NCBI GenBank assembly: GCA_019359445.1
Contig: JAHHHJ010000014.1
Span: 62,001 to 126,000, forward strand
Direction of reading: 5' to 3'
From: Kastovskya adunca ATA6-11-RM4
GTDB taxonomy: Bacteria; Cyanobacteriota; Cyanobacteriia; Cyanobacteriales; Coleofasciculaceae
DNA: 64,000 nucleotides
The position numbers were made by a program, and so were the translations under genes. Positions 34,456 through 43,407 of this stretch are shown one piece after another (position 1 is the stretch's first letter; each line of letters starts with the position of its first letter). The notes beneath the pieces are model-generated. The model made no database searches, was not told the origin of the DNA, and saw nothing but the letters and a program-made list of their open reading frames with translations.

Positions 34456-35172
34456 ATGTTAAGAATTATCACAGATTTCGATGGCCCTATCTTAGACGTT
34501 TCGGAGCGCTACTACCGTGTCTATGAGTTTTGTCTAGAAAAAATACAACACCCAAACCAGCCTCTGACAAAGCTCTCGAAAGAGGAGTTTTGGCGAATGA
34601 AGCGTGCCTGCATTCCCGAATCCAAAATTGGGATGAAGTCAGGTTTGGATCAGGCACAAGGGCAAGAATTTGCCCAATTACGGCGTAAAACCATCCATAC
34701 GCAGCCTTATCTGGTCTACGACCAACTGGCACCGGGAGTGTCGGAGGCATTAGAAAAAGTGCATCAAAACCCTAATCTAGACTTGGTGGTCTTGACGATG
34801 CGCCGGGTGTGGCAACTTTACTCTGCCTTTAACAGCTACAACTTAGAGCGCTTTTTCCCCAATGACCGCTGCTACTGCCTAGAAAACGACTATGTCAAAA
34901 CCCGCGACATCGACGATAAGACAAGGTTGATGGAACGAGCGATCGCGGAATTACCTCCCGCCTCCGATATCTGGATGGTCGGAGATACCGAAGCGGATAT
35001 GATTGCCGCCAAAAACCATGGGATTAAGGCAATTGGTGTGCTGTCTGGAATTCGCGATCGCGCCCATCTCAGCCGCTACGAACCTGAGGCAATCGTCAAC
35101 AACCTCAGCGAAGCGATTGACCTTATCCTCTCTCCCAGCCTGTCTCACGTTGGAGAGGAATGCCTGCGCTAG
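34456..35172 (+). CDS. HAD-family hydrolase
   Basis: 238 residues. Motif I is TDFDGPILD (D7, D9), motif II LVVLTMR, motif III Lys in DDKTRLM, and motif IV IWMVGDTEADMIAAKNHG. The cap between about 15 and 95 is helical (ERYYRVYEFCLEKIQ), a C1-type cap. It is a phosphoglycolate-phosphatase-like small-molecule phosphatase, substrate not inferable. The gene probably follows hppD transcription but has its own gap of 135 bp. Confidence 0.88.
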   Translation: MLRIITDFDGPILDVSERYYRVYEFCLEKIQHPNQPLTKLSKEEFWRMKRACIPESKIGMKSGLDQAQGQEFAQLRRKTIHTQPYLVYDQLAPGVSEALEKVHQNPNLDLVVLTMRRVWQLYSAFNSYNLERFFPNDRCYCLENDYVKTRDIDDKTRLMERAIAELPPASDIWMVGDTEADMIAAKNHGIKAIGVLSGIRDRAHLSRYEPEAIVNNLSEAIDLILSPSLSHVGEECLR

Positions 35173-35236
35173 GCGTTACTGGTGGGGCGGTATGGCGAGT
35201 GCCAGCGGCGAGCCTTGCTCCTTATCCCTACAAACT

Positions 35237-35863
35237 TCAGCGCAGAAAACTACTAATTAGCCAGAGAATCACAAATGTCACCAGGCTGGCAAACGTCTCC
35301 ACCGTTAAATTGAAATTAGTAAGCTGTGTCTGCAACGCGCCGCCTAAAACGCTTCCGATTCCTATACCCACTACCAATCCAGCCAACGTCAGCAAAAGAG
35401 CGCGACCAAATTGCCGTTCTTTGCGATTGAGAAAGTAAATATTAAACCCAAAGCCTAAAGCGATCGCCAACGGCAAAATGGCTTCATCAGGGGCAGGATA
35501 AAAAATAGCTAAAGCGCTCAAAAGTAAGAACGCACCAGCCGACCAGAGGATGTCTTCCAAGGACGGAGTATCGACAAACCGTCGCAGCCAAGCTGGAGAC
35601 TGGTTAGCCGCTGTCTGAGGAACACTCGGTGGTGTTTGAGACAACCGTTCGGGAAAACGAATCCGTTCTGGAACTTTAATTTTGCCTTCTTGCCGCATCC
35701 GCAGGCGCTCCATAATGATTGCATCATAAGCAGCTTCCACGGATTCCATAAGCTTTTGGTCGTCACGATGCTGTTGCATCAAACGTTTGCGAGCATCCTG
35801 AATTTCATCAAAGGAAGCATCTTCCGTAACTCCAAGCTTTTCGTAGTGATTTTGGTCACTCAT
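35237..35863 (-). CDS. CPP1-like (DUF3353) J-like membrane protein
   Basis: 208 residues. An N-terminal J-domain-like region (7-60, HYEKLGVTEDASFDEIQDAR) is followed by a linker and three or four TM segments (about 105-205: ILWSAGAFLLLSALAIFYPA, GRALLLTLAGLVVGIGIGSV). The J-domain HPD tripeptide is HRD, so canonical Hsp70 stimulation is unlikely. Plant CPP1 stabilises protochlorophyllide oxidoreductase and is part of protein import; the cyanobacterial homologue's role is less clear. It is divergent from the second OmpR-type regulator. Confidence 0.85.
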   Translation of the reverse strand: MSDQNHYEKLGVTEDASFDEIQDARKRLMQQHRDDQKLMESVEAAYDAIIMERLRMRQEGKIKVPERIRFPERLSQTPPSVPQTAANQSPAWLRRFVDTPSLEDILWSAGAFLLLSALAIFYPAPDEAILPLAIALGFGFNIYFLNRKERQFGRALLLTLAGLVVGIGIGSVLGGALQTQLTNFNLTVETFASLVTFVILWLISSFLR

Positions 35864-36267
35864 CCCAAACCTCCTTTGACCTGCCTTCTTTTCACTGGTA
35901 CTACAGCGGCTCTACACTGGTGGTGTGACATCTAGTGGTAACGTCCCTTACGATGCTGATATCGGCAGTAAAGTAAATAGAACAGTCGTTACCGATTGAC
36001 ATTACGACTCTCCTGCAAGCTAGTTTAGCTTGATCCTTAAACACACCGCTCTCCTGAATTAAACACTTTCACGCTCAAACTCTCTTTCATAGGGTTATAA
36101 AGGGTTATCTTCATAAAAAATTTACGAACGAGATCTCACCTGAGTATGATGTCAGTAGCTATTGGCATCGCTTAGTTCTTTGTCGATAATTGATTAGATG
36201 CTGATTACACCATTGGTGTCAACAATCTCCTCGTTCCATCAATGCTCCAGTTCTTCTTGAAAAGTTT
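35864..36267. other. Intergenic region, 404 bp, divergent promoters
   Basis: The gap lies between CPP1-like (-) and the regulator (+). It has AT-rich stretches (36085-36130) but no ORF and no clear repeat. It should hold the promoters of both genes. Confidence 0.45.
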
Positions 36268-36996
36268 ATGACCATGGCTCCTGCCAAAATTCTTGTTGTG
36301 GATGACGATCCGGCGATCCGTAATTTAATCTTTCGCTTTTTAAGCCAAAAGAGCTATCAAATGGAATCGGCTCAGGATGGAAAGACTGCTCTGGCAATGT
36401 TTGAGCAATTCAACCCCGATCTAGTCATTCTGGATGTAAATTTGCCGGACGCCACCGGCTATGCCCTTTGCGAAGAGATGCAGAGCCGCACTGACGTGTT
36501 TGTGCTCATGCTCACCAGCCGAGCTGATGCTGCTGACAAAATAAAGGGATTTTCTCAAGGAGCGGATGACTACATTACTAAACCGTTCGATTTACAAGAA
36601 CTGGAATATCGAGTAGGAGCGATTTTAAAGCGTCAGCGGATTGTCACTACCGCCGAACAACAGCGGATAGTCTTCAATCAACTAGTCATCGATCCAGGGC
36701 GTCGGGAAGTTACCCTCAACAACGAACTTGTGTTGTTGACAGCTTTAGAATTTGACTTGCTGCATTTTCTTGCCAGTCATCCCGGTCGAGTTTTGCGTCG
36801 CTCTGAGTTGATTCAACAGGTTTGGGAATACGACTATGTGGGAGATCAGCGGGTGGTTGATGTCCACATCGGGCAAATTCGCAAAAAGATTGAACTCGAT
36901 TCCAGTCAGCCTTCCTTAATTCAAACGGTGCGGGGTGTTGGCTACAAGTTTGAGGCTCCCCAAGTTAAGCAGCCCAGCAATAAGTCTGAATCCTAA
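36268..36996 (+). CDS. OmpR/PhoB-family response regulator (copy 2 of a paralogous pair)
   Basis: 242 residues: receiver (7-122) and winged helix (about 137-233). D56 is the phospho-acceptor (VILDVNLP); T84 or nearby (LMLTSRAD) and K106-region (YITKPFD) complete the site. The alpha4 loop is normal (GFSQGADDYITKPF), unlike copy 1. Shared motifs with copy 1 are FRFLSQKSYQ / YRFLGQKNYQ, ALEFDLLHFLASHPGRV and VVDVHIGQIRKKIE. No kinase is adjacent, so it is an orphan regulator. A hairpin at 37008 may end its transcript. Confidence 0.93.
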   Translation: MTMAPAKILVVDDDPAIRNLIFRFLSQKSYQMESAQDGKTALAMFEQFNPDLVILDVNLPDATGYALCEEMQSRTDVFVLMLTSRADAADKIKGFSQGADDYITKPFDLQELEYRVGAILKRQRIVTTAEQQRIVFNQLVIDPGRREVTLNNELVLLTALEFDLLHFLASHPGRVLRRSELIQQVWEYDYVGDQRVVDVHIGQIRKKIELDSSQPSLIQTVRGVGYKFEAPQVKQPSNKSES

Positions 36997-37007
36997 ATCG
37001 CCAAAGT

Positions 37008-37041
37008 AACCCTCAGCCTAATAGGAACTAGGCTCAGGGTT
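37008..37041 (+). terminator. Hairpin after the second regulator
   Basis: AACCCTCAGCCTA pairs with TAGGCTCAGGGTT (one central mismatch) around an 8-base loop, followed by GTTTGATTGG. It lies 12 bp past the stop and is a likely terminator, though the T run is short. Confidence 0.6.
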
Positions 37042-37225
37042 GTTTGATTGGCTTCTTCTTAGGAAAATAGCAAGGGACTGGGGAGCAGGGGCGCAGGGGC
37101 GCAGGGGCGCAGGCTTCGACGTGAGACTTCGGCGTGAGGCTTCGACGGTGAGCTCAGCCGAACCGCGCTCAGTCGAACGCTCAGCCGAACGGGCGCAGGG
37201 GAGAGGAAGAGAACCAATAACCTCT

Positions 37226-37281
37226 TTCATCCTTCATACTTCACCCTTCATACTTCATCCTTCATACTTCACCCTTCATCC
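37226..37281. repeat. Eight tandem STRR heptamers
   Basis: TTCATCC, TTCATAC, TTCACCC, TTCATAC, TTCATCC, TTCATAC, TTCACCC, TTCATCC in perfect 7-bp register. The same heptamers occur in the opposite orientation at 25256, 47027 and 52404. Confidence 0.75.
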
Positions 37282-37326
37282 TCCACCCTTCACCCCTGAT
37301 TACAAAATCTTCCTAGTTGCCAATTC

Positions 37327-37614
37327 CTAGCCTTGTCCAGAAGAAGTCGCTGTGTGATTGTTGGAATCAGCGGTTGTCGGCTCCGATGTGGCAGTATCTG
37401 ACGCTTGGGGTAAGGAATTTGCCTGAACGCTTTGTTTTATCTGTTCAGCTTCTCGCTGAAACTCGTTCTCAAAATCCTTAGACGCGTCCTGAAATCCTTT
37501 GATTGCCTTACCAAGACTGCGACCAACTTCCGGCAGCTTTTTCGGGCCAAACACCAGTAGAGCAATGACTAAAATCAGTGCCATCTCTGGCAGACCAATC
37601 CCAAAAACGTTCAT
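37327..37614 (-). CDS. tatA: Twin-arginine translocase subunit TatA/E
   Basis: 95 residues from the ATG at 37614; the longer frame beginning at a TTG is rejected because the TatA family starts at MNVFGIGLPEMALILVIALL. After the single TM comes the amphipathic helix (GPKKLPEVGRSLGKAIKGFQ) with the conserved FGPKKLP hinge, then a Ser/Thr/Gln-rich tail. It forms the Tat pore for folded proteins in thylakoid or plasma membrane. The tail is longer than the core family. tatC is not in the window. Confidence 0.92.
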   Translation of the reverse strand: MNVFGIGLPEMALILVIALLVFGPKKLPEVGRSLGKAIKGFQDASKDFENEFQREAEQIKQSVQANSLPQASDTATSEPTTADSNNHTATSSGQG

Positions 37615-37727
37615 GGGTTCCTCTTGCAAACGTACAAATTCAGTATAAGACCTACAAAAAAACCCAGGACTTGACTTGCCTGGGACATCTCGCTGTTTTT
37701 TCAAAGAATGATGATGGATGCGATCGC

Positions 37728-37931
37728 TTACTGACCTAAGCTCGTCCAATCGACATCAATACCCCGAAGCAGCAAAGAGGAATTGTAGAGCTGCAAGATA
37801 ATGAGAAGAAATACAAAAAATAGCAGCATGAAGACTGCCATCAGTGGGGTTGTACCCCAGCCCGGGGCAACTTTACCATACTCAGAATTGAGTGGTTTGA
37901 GGATCTCTCCCAGCCTAGTCCGTTGTGCCAT
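37728..37931 (-). CDS. psbH: Photosystem II protein PsbH
   Basis: 67 residues: [40 protein letters not shown], one TM helix and [17 protein letters not shown], fully matching PsbH. It is a PSII core subunit in the thylakoid that stabilises QB function. It is divergent from psbN, the classical cyanobacterial arrangement. psbB and psbT are not beside it. The upstream region has two TTAC elements 10 bp apart, a possible weak HLR1-type site. Confidence 0.96.
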   Translation of the reverse strand: MAQRTRLGEILKPLNSEYGKVAPGWGTTPLMAVFMLLFFVFLLIILQLYNSSLLLRGIDVDWTSLGQ

Positions 37932-38016
37932 GAGTCACCTATGATGAATCTAAATAGATTTTTTGTAATGTTCCGTAATATTATAGGGGGAACAGAACTC
38001 ATAATTGAGCTAAATC

Positions 38017-38148
38017 ATGGAACCCGCAACAGTTCTTAGCATTTGTATCGGCGCTTTCGTTGTCGCTATTACAGGCTTTTCGATCTATACCGCTTTTGGC
38101 CCCCCTTCTACGCAGCTGAGCGATCCGTTTGAAGATCACGAAGATTAA
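38017..38148 (+). CDS. psbN: PsbN (photosystem II assembly factor)
   Basis: A 43-residue gene below the usual ORF length cutoff. It reads MEPATVLSICIGAFVVAITG then FSIYTAFGPPSTQLSDPFED and ends HED: one TM helix and the conserved GPPS..LxDPFEDHED tail. PsbN assists PSII repair and heterodimeric centre assembly; it is not a stable PSII subunit. Transcribed divergently from psbH, 85 bp apart. It ends 32 bp before the radA stop (opposite strand). Confidence 0.95.
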   Translation: MEPATVLSICIGAFVVAITGFSIYTAFGPPSTQLSDPFEDHED

Positions 38149-38180
38149 TCTATCTCAAAAATCATCCGTTACTCCTTCAG

Positions 38181-39749
38181 TCATTCGTCTTCATCTTCAT
38201 CAAGTGACGTTTCTTCCTGGCTCAATCGTCCAGGAAGAGCGGCAATGATAGCATCCAATACTTTGGCAACGGGAATCACTTCTAAACCAACCTCCGGTAA
38301 GGTCTGACCTTTAGGGACAATTGCCCGCTTGAAGCCTAGTTTGGCGGCTTCTTTGAGGCGCAGTTCCATCTGAGAGACTAATCGGACTTGTCCGCCTAGA
38401 CCGACTTCCCCAATTAATACAGTGCGAGGATCGACAATGCGATCGCGAAAACTAGCAACCACAGCCACCGCAATCCCCAAATCGGCAGCGGGTTCCTCCA
38501 CACCCAAACCTCCAGCCGACGCCACATAAGCATCCAGCTTCGACAAGGGAATCCCCACCCGCTTTTCTAACACTGCTAAAATTTGCTGCAAGCGGCTGTA
38601 ATCAACACCAGTAGTGGCGCGGCGCGGGGCACCATAACTAGCCGGACTCACCAAGGCTTGCAGCTCCACCACAATCGGGCGCGTCCCTTCACACGCCACC
38701 ACCGTCGCCGTGCCGGGGTTCATTTCCTCCCGGCTGCCTAGGAATAGCTCTGAGGGATTTGACACCTCCTGCAAGCCCTTATCGACCATTTCAAAAATGC
38801 CGATTTCGTGGGTTGCCCCAAAGCGATTTTTTACCGAACGCAACAGGCGATGAGAGGCAAAGCGATCGCCTTCAAAATACAGTACTGTATCGACCAAATG
38901 TTCTAATACCCGTGGCCCCGCGATCGCCCCTTCTTTTGTAACGTGACCGACAATGAGCAAGGTAATATTCGCCCGCTTTGCCACCTGCATCAGGGCTGAG
39001 GTACATTCCCGCACCTGTGCCACCGAACCGGGAGCAGAAGTCAAAGCCGCAAAGTATAGCGTCTGAATACTATCAATCACAGCGACTTGGGGTTTGAGCG
39101 ACTCCAATTCCCGTAGGATCTCTTCTAAATCAGTTTCTGCCAGAACATAGAGATTAGAGTCAGGGTCTTGGCTGGCTGCTTCAGTTTGAGTGGCATTACC
39201 GTTTCCTTCCTTGCTTTTAGCCGCAGACTTTGCCTGCTTTTTCCCGTTCCCATTCGAGGTTTCCTCCTCAACTTGTTCCAGCCCCACTCCTAACCGAGCC
39301 GCTCGCAGTTTCACCTGCTGCCCCGATTCTTCAGCAGAGACATAGAGGATGCGGTGTTTGTAGGCAAGGAGATTGGCTACCTGTAGCAGCAGTGTAGACT
39401 TACCAATACCAGGATCGCCCCCAATCAGGACTAATGAGCCAGGAACAATTCCTCCTCCCAATACCCGGTCTAATTCTCCGTAACCTGACGGAAAACGGAT
39501 CTGACCCTTATTAGAGATTTCTGAAAACTTCAGGGAAGACCTCGGCTGGGCGGGGGAGTTGTGAGTTGGGGTGGAACTGCTGTGAGTATTGGATTGCCAA
39601 CCTCCCCGGCTGAGGCTCAAGGAATTAGTCGGAGCGGCGACCTGCTCTTCCAGGGTGTTCCAACTGTCACAGCCAGGACATTTACCTGACCATTGGGGGA
39701 ATTCTGATCCACACTCGGTACAAACGTATAAAGTTTTAGGCTTAGGCAT
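38181..39749 (-). CDS. radA: DNA repair protein RadA
   Basis: 522 residues. The N-terminal C4 zinc finger (CTECGSEFPQWSGKCPGC, 10-27), Walker A GGDPGIGKST (109-118), Walker B VAVIDSIQTLYF and the KNRFG motif are visible, and a C-terminal Lon-like domain follows. RadA is a RecA-like branch-migration helicase. Between about 157 and 205 there is a low-complexity insert (NGNGKKQAKSAAKSKEGNGN) common in cyanobacterial copies, and the C-terminus is very acidic (EETSLDEDEDE). No operon partner. Confidence 0.95.
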   Translation of the reverse strand: MPKPKTLYVCTECGSEFPQWSGKCPGCDSWNTLEEQVAAPTNSLSLSRGGWQSNTHSSSTPTHNSPAQPRSSLKFSEISNKGQIRFPSGYGELDRVLGGGIVPGSLVLIGGDPGIGKSTLLLQVANLLAYKHRILYVSAEESGQQVKLRAARLGVGLEQVEEETSNGNGKKQAKSAAKSKEGNGNATQTEAASQDPDSNLYVLAETDLEEILRELESLKPQVAVIDSIQTLYFAALTSAPGSVAQVRECTSALMQVAKRANITLLIVGHVTKEGAIAGPRVLEHLVDTVLYFEGDRFASHRLLRSVKNRFGATHEIGIFEMVDKGLQEVSNPSELFLGSREEMNPGTATVVACEGTRPIVVELQALVSPASYGAPRRATTGVDYSRLQQILAVLEKRVGIPLSKLDAYVASAGGLGVEEPAADLGIAVAVVASFRDRIVDPRTVLIGEVGLGGQVRLVSQMELRLKEAAKLGFKRAIVPKGQTLPEVGLEVIPVAKVLDAIIAALPGRLSQEETSLDEDEDE

Positions 39750-39935
39750 TCTGATAAAAATGTTAAAAAGTATTAATAATGGTCAACAATCAAACAAATA
39801 TTAAAAAAAAATGCAATTAAGCGTCGGATAGGAAGTTTCACCCTTCAAAAACCTTCGCACAGCGTAATATCTTATATAGATAAGCTACTGATAAATTAAT
39901 AATTTGCTATTTCAGTATTAGGAGTCTTGGGTCCG

Positions 39936-40664
39936 TTGGAAACTCATAAAGAAAAAATCCTCGTAGTCGATGATGAAGCCAGCATTCGCCGGATCTTGGA
40001 AACTCGCCTCTCCATGATTGGCTACGATGTCGTCACGGCTGCTGATGGTGAAGAAGCCCTTGATACCTTTCATCTCACTGAACCTGACTTGGTGGTTCTA
40101 GATGTGATGATGCCCAAGCTTGATGGCTATGGCGTCTGTCAGGAACTGCGGAAGGAGTCGGATGTGCCTATTATTATGCTAACGGCTCTAGGCGATGTTG
40201 CCGACCGGATTACAGGTCTAGAGTTAGGAGCTGATGACTATGTTGTCAAACCCTTTTCGCCGAAGGAGTTGGAAGCACGGATTCGCTCAGTATTGCGACG
40301 GGTTGACAAAGTCGGTGCATCAGGAATCCCCAGTTCTGGCGTCATCCATGTTAGCAGCATCAAGATTGATACCAACAAGCGTCAGGTTTATAAGGGAGAT
40401 GAACGTATCCGTCTCACCGGGATGGAATTTAGTCTCTTGGAGCTGCTAGTCAGCCGCTCTGGAGAACCTTTCTCCCGTTCAGAGATTTTGCAGGAAGTCT
40501 GGGGCTATACGCCAGAGCGTCACGTCGATACCCGCGTTGTAGATGTCCACATTTCGCGACTACGGGCAAAGTTGGAAGAAGATCCTAGCAACCCTGAGCT
40601 GATTCTTACAGCACGCGGTACGGGTTATCTGTTTCAGCGGATTATTGAGCCTGGAGAGGAATAA
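39936..40664 (+). CDS. rpaB: RpaB (Ycf27) response regulator
   Basis: 242 residues from the TTG at 39936, which gives METHKEKILVVDDEASIRRI as in RpaB of other cyanobacteria; the upstream TTG at 39927 is too close to the AGGAG at 39920. Phospho-site D56 is in VVLDVMMPKLDG, with T84-region LTALGDVADRI and K106-region DYVVKPFSPKE. The winged helix ends RGTGYLFQRII. RpaB is an essential regulator, controlled by the NblS kinase, that binds HLR1 sites of light-responsive genes. nblS is not in the window. Confidence 0.93.
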   Translation: METHKEKILVVDDEASIRRILETRLSMIGYDVVTAADGEEALDTFHLTEPDLVVLDVMMPKLDGYGVCQELRKESDVPIIMLTALGDVADRITGLELGADDYVVKPFSPKELEARIRSVLRRVDKVGASGIPSSGVIHVSSIKIDTNKRQVYKGDERIRLTGMEFSLLELLVSRSGEPFSRSEILQEVWGYTPERHVDTRVVDVHISRLRAKLEEDPSNPELILTARGTGYLFQRIIEPGEE

Positions 40665-40757
40665 ATTCGTTGTGAGCTGTGAATGATGAGTTGAAGAAAA
40701 CGTTCAGCTTTAGCGGGTTTCTTCCGACTCAGCACTTCATTACTCAGGATCAAGACA

Positions 40758-41426
40758 ATGAAGAAACCGGATCAAAATTATGTATTGCGGCAATTACCCT
40801 TTGTGGTGGGTGGGTTGGTAGGCGTACTGCTGCTAATCAATCGTTTGTTGACATCCCAACTCACAGAATCTCAGTCGCGTTCTGATGCGCTGGGGGTAAT
40901 TGCTAGCGCTGTGCTAATTTTGACGGGTTTGTTGTGGCAGCAGGTGCAGTCGCGATCGCCTGATGCTGTTATTCTCATCGGCGAAGAGGGCTTGGAGCTG
41001 GCACCAGATTTGCCGGATGAGGTAAAAACTGAACTCGCTTGGGCATCACACCTGTTGCTCACAAATACCGTAACGCGATCGCTCGTTGTTGTATATCAGG
41101 ACAAAGTACTATTGCGGCGCGGGATTTTGGGCAAAAATCCAGAAGTCAAACCGGGTGCAATCTTGAAACGGGTACTGGAAAAACAAAAGCCTGTTTACCT
41201 AGTGGACTTGAAGGTTTACCCCGGACGGATTGAATTTGATTACTTGCCAGAAAATACCCAAGGTGTTATTTGTCAACCCCTGGGGATGCAGGGAGCGATA
41301 GTTTTGGGAGCCAATGCCCCCCGCAGTTATACAAAACAAGACGAGAATTGGATTGAGGGAATTGCTGAGAAACTTGCAGATACCCTCAGTCGTTACAAAA
41401 CTGAAATTGCACCTGCGGAGATTTGA
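40758..41426 (+). CDS. CCB2/CCB4-type cytochrome b6 cofactor assembly protein
   Basis: 222 residues with two TM segments (LRQLPFVVGGLVGVLLLINR, and about 42-60) followed by a GAF-like soluble domain (VILIGEEGLELAPDLP ... GVICQPLGMQGAIVLGANAP). The family is known in chloroplasts and cyanobacteria as cofactor assembly of complex C subunit B, needed for covalent heme ci attachment to cytochrome b6. A cytochrome b6-like protein also lies in the window at 47302, but it lacks the Cys that carries heme ci. The stop TGA overlaps the DUF456 ATG (TGATG), so the genes are coupled. Confidence 0.75.
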   Translation: MKKPDQNYVLRQLPFVVGGLVGVLLLINRLLTSQLTESQSRSDALGVIASAVLILTGLLWQQVQSRSPDAVILIGEEGLELAPDLPDEVKTELAWASHLLLTNTVTRSLVVVYQDKVLLRRGILGKNPEVKPGAILKRVLEKQKPVYLVDLKVYPGRIEFDYLPENTQGVICQPLGMQGAIVLGANAPRSYTKQDENWIEGIAEKLADTLSRYKTEIAPAEI

Positions 41427-41965
41427 TGTCTTTAATAATTCTCTATTGGGTATTAGTTGCCGTCATGCTGTTCGGCGTTGTCGGAGCAGTCGTACCAGGA
41501 TTACCGGGTTCTGGTTTGATTTTGGCAGCAATCATCGTTTGGGGAGTCTTTAACGGGTTTTCCGGCGTTGAGGTGGCACTAGGCGTTACCCTTCTGGTAC
41601 TACTGCTGAGTGTCGGGGTTGATTTTTTAGCCGCTAGTTGGGGCGCACAACAGGCAGGTGCCAGTAAGTGGGGACAGATTGGGGCAATTGTTGGTTTATT
41701 TCTGGGTTTTTTCGGTCTTTTGCCCGCTTTGCCTTTTGGGGGGCCGTTATTAGGAATCTTTTTTGGACCGATTGTTGGCGCATTTATTGGCGAGTTCTTC
41801 TATCGGAAAGACTTAGAGCTTGAACCGCGAGTGAAGTTGGCAACTAAAGCAAGTATCGGCATTGTGGTGGGTTCCCTAATCGGGAATTTAATTCAAGGAG
41901 TATTAGCGATCGCGGCGGTAGTTGTCTTTATCTTTACCACTTGGCCCCTAGGCACTGTGAGTTAG
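41426..41965 (+). CDS. DUF456 membrane protein
   Basis: 179 residues from the ATG at 41426; a TTG three bases upstream is unlikely. Several Gly-rich hydrophobic segments (LIILYWVLVAVMLFGVVGAV, VPGLPGSGLILAAIIVW, WGAQQAGASKWGQIGAIVGL) are the repeated units of DUF456, a family of small membrane proteins with glycine zippers and no known transport activity. The gene overlaps the CCB-type gene by one base, which suggests a shared membrane function. Confidence 0.88.
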   Translation: MSLIILYWVLVAVMLFGVVGAVVPGLPGSGLILAAIIVWGVFNGFSGVEVALGVTLLVLLLSVGVDFLAASWGAQQAGASKWGQIGAIVGLFLGFFGLLPALPFGGPLLGIFFGPIVGAFIGEFFYRKDLELEPRVKLATKASIGIVVGSLIGNLIQGVLAIAAVVVFIFTTWPLGTVS

Positions 41966-41973
41966 CTAGATTT

Positions 41974-42006
41974 AGATCTCCGACTTCTTGAAGAAGTCAG
42001 GGATCT
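41974..42006. repeat. Palindrome AGATC(T/C)CC..ACTTCTT..GGGATCT
   Basis: AGATCTCCGACTTCTT is followed by GAAGAAGTCAGGGATCT, an imperfect palindrome 9 bp past the DUF456 stop. The same element occurs at 56601-56633 after the PG-binding gene. This family is frequent in cyanobacterial intergenic DNA (recalled) and may be co-opted as a terminator. Confidence 0.6.
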
Positions 42007-42052
42007 AAGCAGCAAGTTTTATGCCTACCCTACGTTTAATTAGATCCTGCGA

Positions 42053-43117
42053 CTAAGAAACGTAAACTTGGCGATAGTAAGTTTGATACTCCTCAGATAG
42101 CAGGGGTTCCCACCAATCGCGGTGAGTGAGATACCAGGCAACAGTTTTGCGTAACCCTTCTGCAATCGTGACAGAAGGAGTCCAACCTAGCTCCGTTTTG
42201 ATTTTAGTCGCATCAATTGCATAGCGGCGATCGTGTCCTGGTCGGTCTTTAACAAACGTAATTAATTTCTCACAAGGACGCACAGGTAAATCCGGGGCTA
42301 ACTCATCCATTAGCTGGCAAATCATCTGGACTAAATCAATATTTTTAACCTCATTGTTGCCGCCAATATTGTAAGTTTCGCCAGGTGCGCCATTGTGAAT
42401 CACCACATCTAAAGCACTGCAATGGTCGCCCACATAAAGCCAATCCCGCACATTCTGACCATCGCCATAAACAGGTAGTTGTTTGCCGATTAAAGCATTG
42501 ATGCACATCAGCGGAATCAGCTTTTCTGGAAACTGATAAGAGCCGTAATTATTAGAGCAATTAGTAATAATTGTCGGGAGTTTGTAGGTGTGGTGGTAGG
42601 CGCGGACTAAGTGGTCGCTACCTGCTTTTGATGCCGAGTAGGGGCTGTTGGGAGCGTAGGGTGTAGTTTCAGTAAAGGCAGGGTCATTGGGTGCGAGACT
42701 GCCGTAAACTTCATCCGTGGAGACGTGGAGGAACACTCCGGAAGAGTTGCAAGTTTCGTAGTGTTGGCGGAAGGCTTCTAAAAGTGCAAACGTGCCAACA
42801 ATATTGGTTTGAACAAAAGCCTCAGGGCCGAGAATCGAGCGGTCAACATGGGATTCAGCGGCAAAATGGGCGACTGTATCGATATGTTCTGATTGTAAGA
42901 GAGAGTCGATCAGGGCGCGATCGCATATATCTCCCTGCACAAACCGAAAATTCTCTCGTTCCTCCAACCCCACTAGATTGCGACGATTCCCCGCATAGGT
43001 GAGCGCATCCAACACCACCACCCAGTTATCCGGATAACGTTGGCACCAGTAATGAACAAAATTCGAGCCAATAAACCCTGCCCCACCCGTCACTAATAAT
43101 CGCCGACTTTCTCTCAT
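42053..43117 (-). CDS. rfbB: dTDP-glucose 4,6-dehydratase RfbB
   Basis: 354 residues, an extended SDR. The NAD loop is [13 protein letters not shown] (9-21), then [33 protein letters not shown] and [12 protein letters not shown] (catalytic Tyr/Lys). [18 protein letters not shown] and [11 protein letters not shown] confirm the RfbB subfamily. It makes dTDP-4-keto-6-deoxyglucose for rhamnose and other deoxysugars of the cell envelope. Other rfb genes are absent here, so it is a lone copy. Confidence 0.94.
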   Translation of the reverse strand: MRESRRLLVTGGAGFIGSNFVHYWCQRYPDNWVVVLDALTYAGNRRNLVGLEERENFRFVQGDICDRALIDSLLQSEHIDTVAHFAAESHVDRSILGPEAFVQTNIVGTFALLEAFRQHYETCNSSGVFLHVSTDEVYGSLAPNDPAFTETTPYAPNSPYSASKAGSDHLVRAYHHTYKLPTIITNCSNNYGSYQFPEKLIPLMCINALIGKQLPVYGDGQNVRDWLYVGDHCSALDVVIHNGAPGETYNIGGNNEVKNIDLVQMICQLMDELAPDLPVRPCEKLITFVKDRPGHDRRYAIDATKIKTELGWTPSVTIAEGLRKTVAWYLTHRDWWEPLLSEEYQTYYRQVYVS

Positions 43118-43407
43118 AAAACTCTCTTAACTCCGCGTTCTCTGTTCCTGGTGTGTTTTATTAACTCTACTCCTTGAATAATGCCTGTAAGTTTTAGGCA
43201 TAAACAAAGCGAGCAAAACATCAAGGCTTCATTATCTAGTTAGTGGTGTTTCCAGTAACAGTTTCTTAGTGAAAAAGGGATAGGGGAGCAGAGGAGAGTA
43301 GTACTTTGCCAAATGTCTCTTTAATTTCCCCTTGGCTTCCCCATTGTTCCTTGTTAAGACGAGAACACAAGGAACTGCGTTATGTCGTGTGCAGACAAAC
43401 CCTATCC

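Larger units (their letters stand above)
36997..37326. other. Intergenic region, 330 bp, dominated by repeats
   Basis: Past the hairpin at 37008-37041 it holds three CGCAGGGG octamers (37092-37115), a degenerate TTCGACG/CAGCCGAAC repeat (37114-37190) and eight tandem heptamers (37226-37281). Open frames through it are repeat translations, not genes. Confidence 0.6.
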
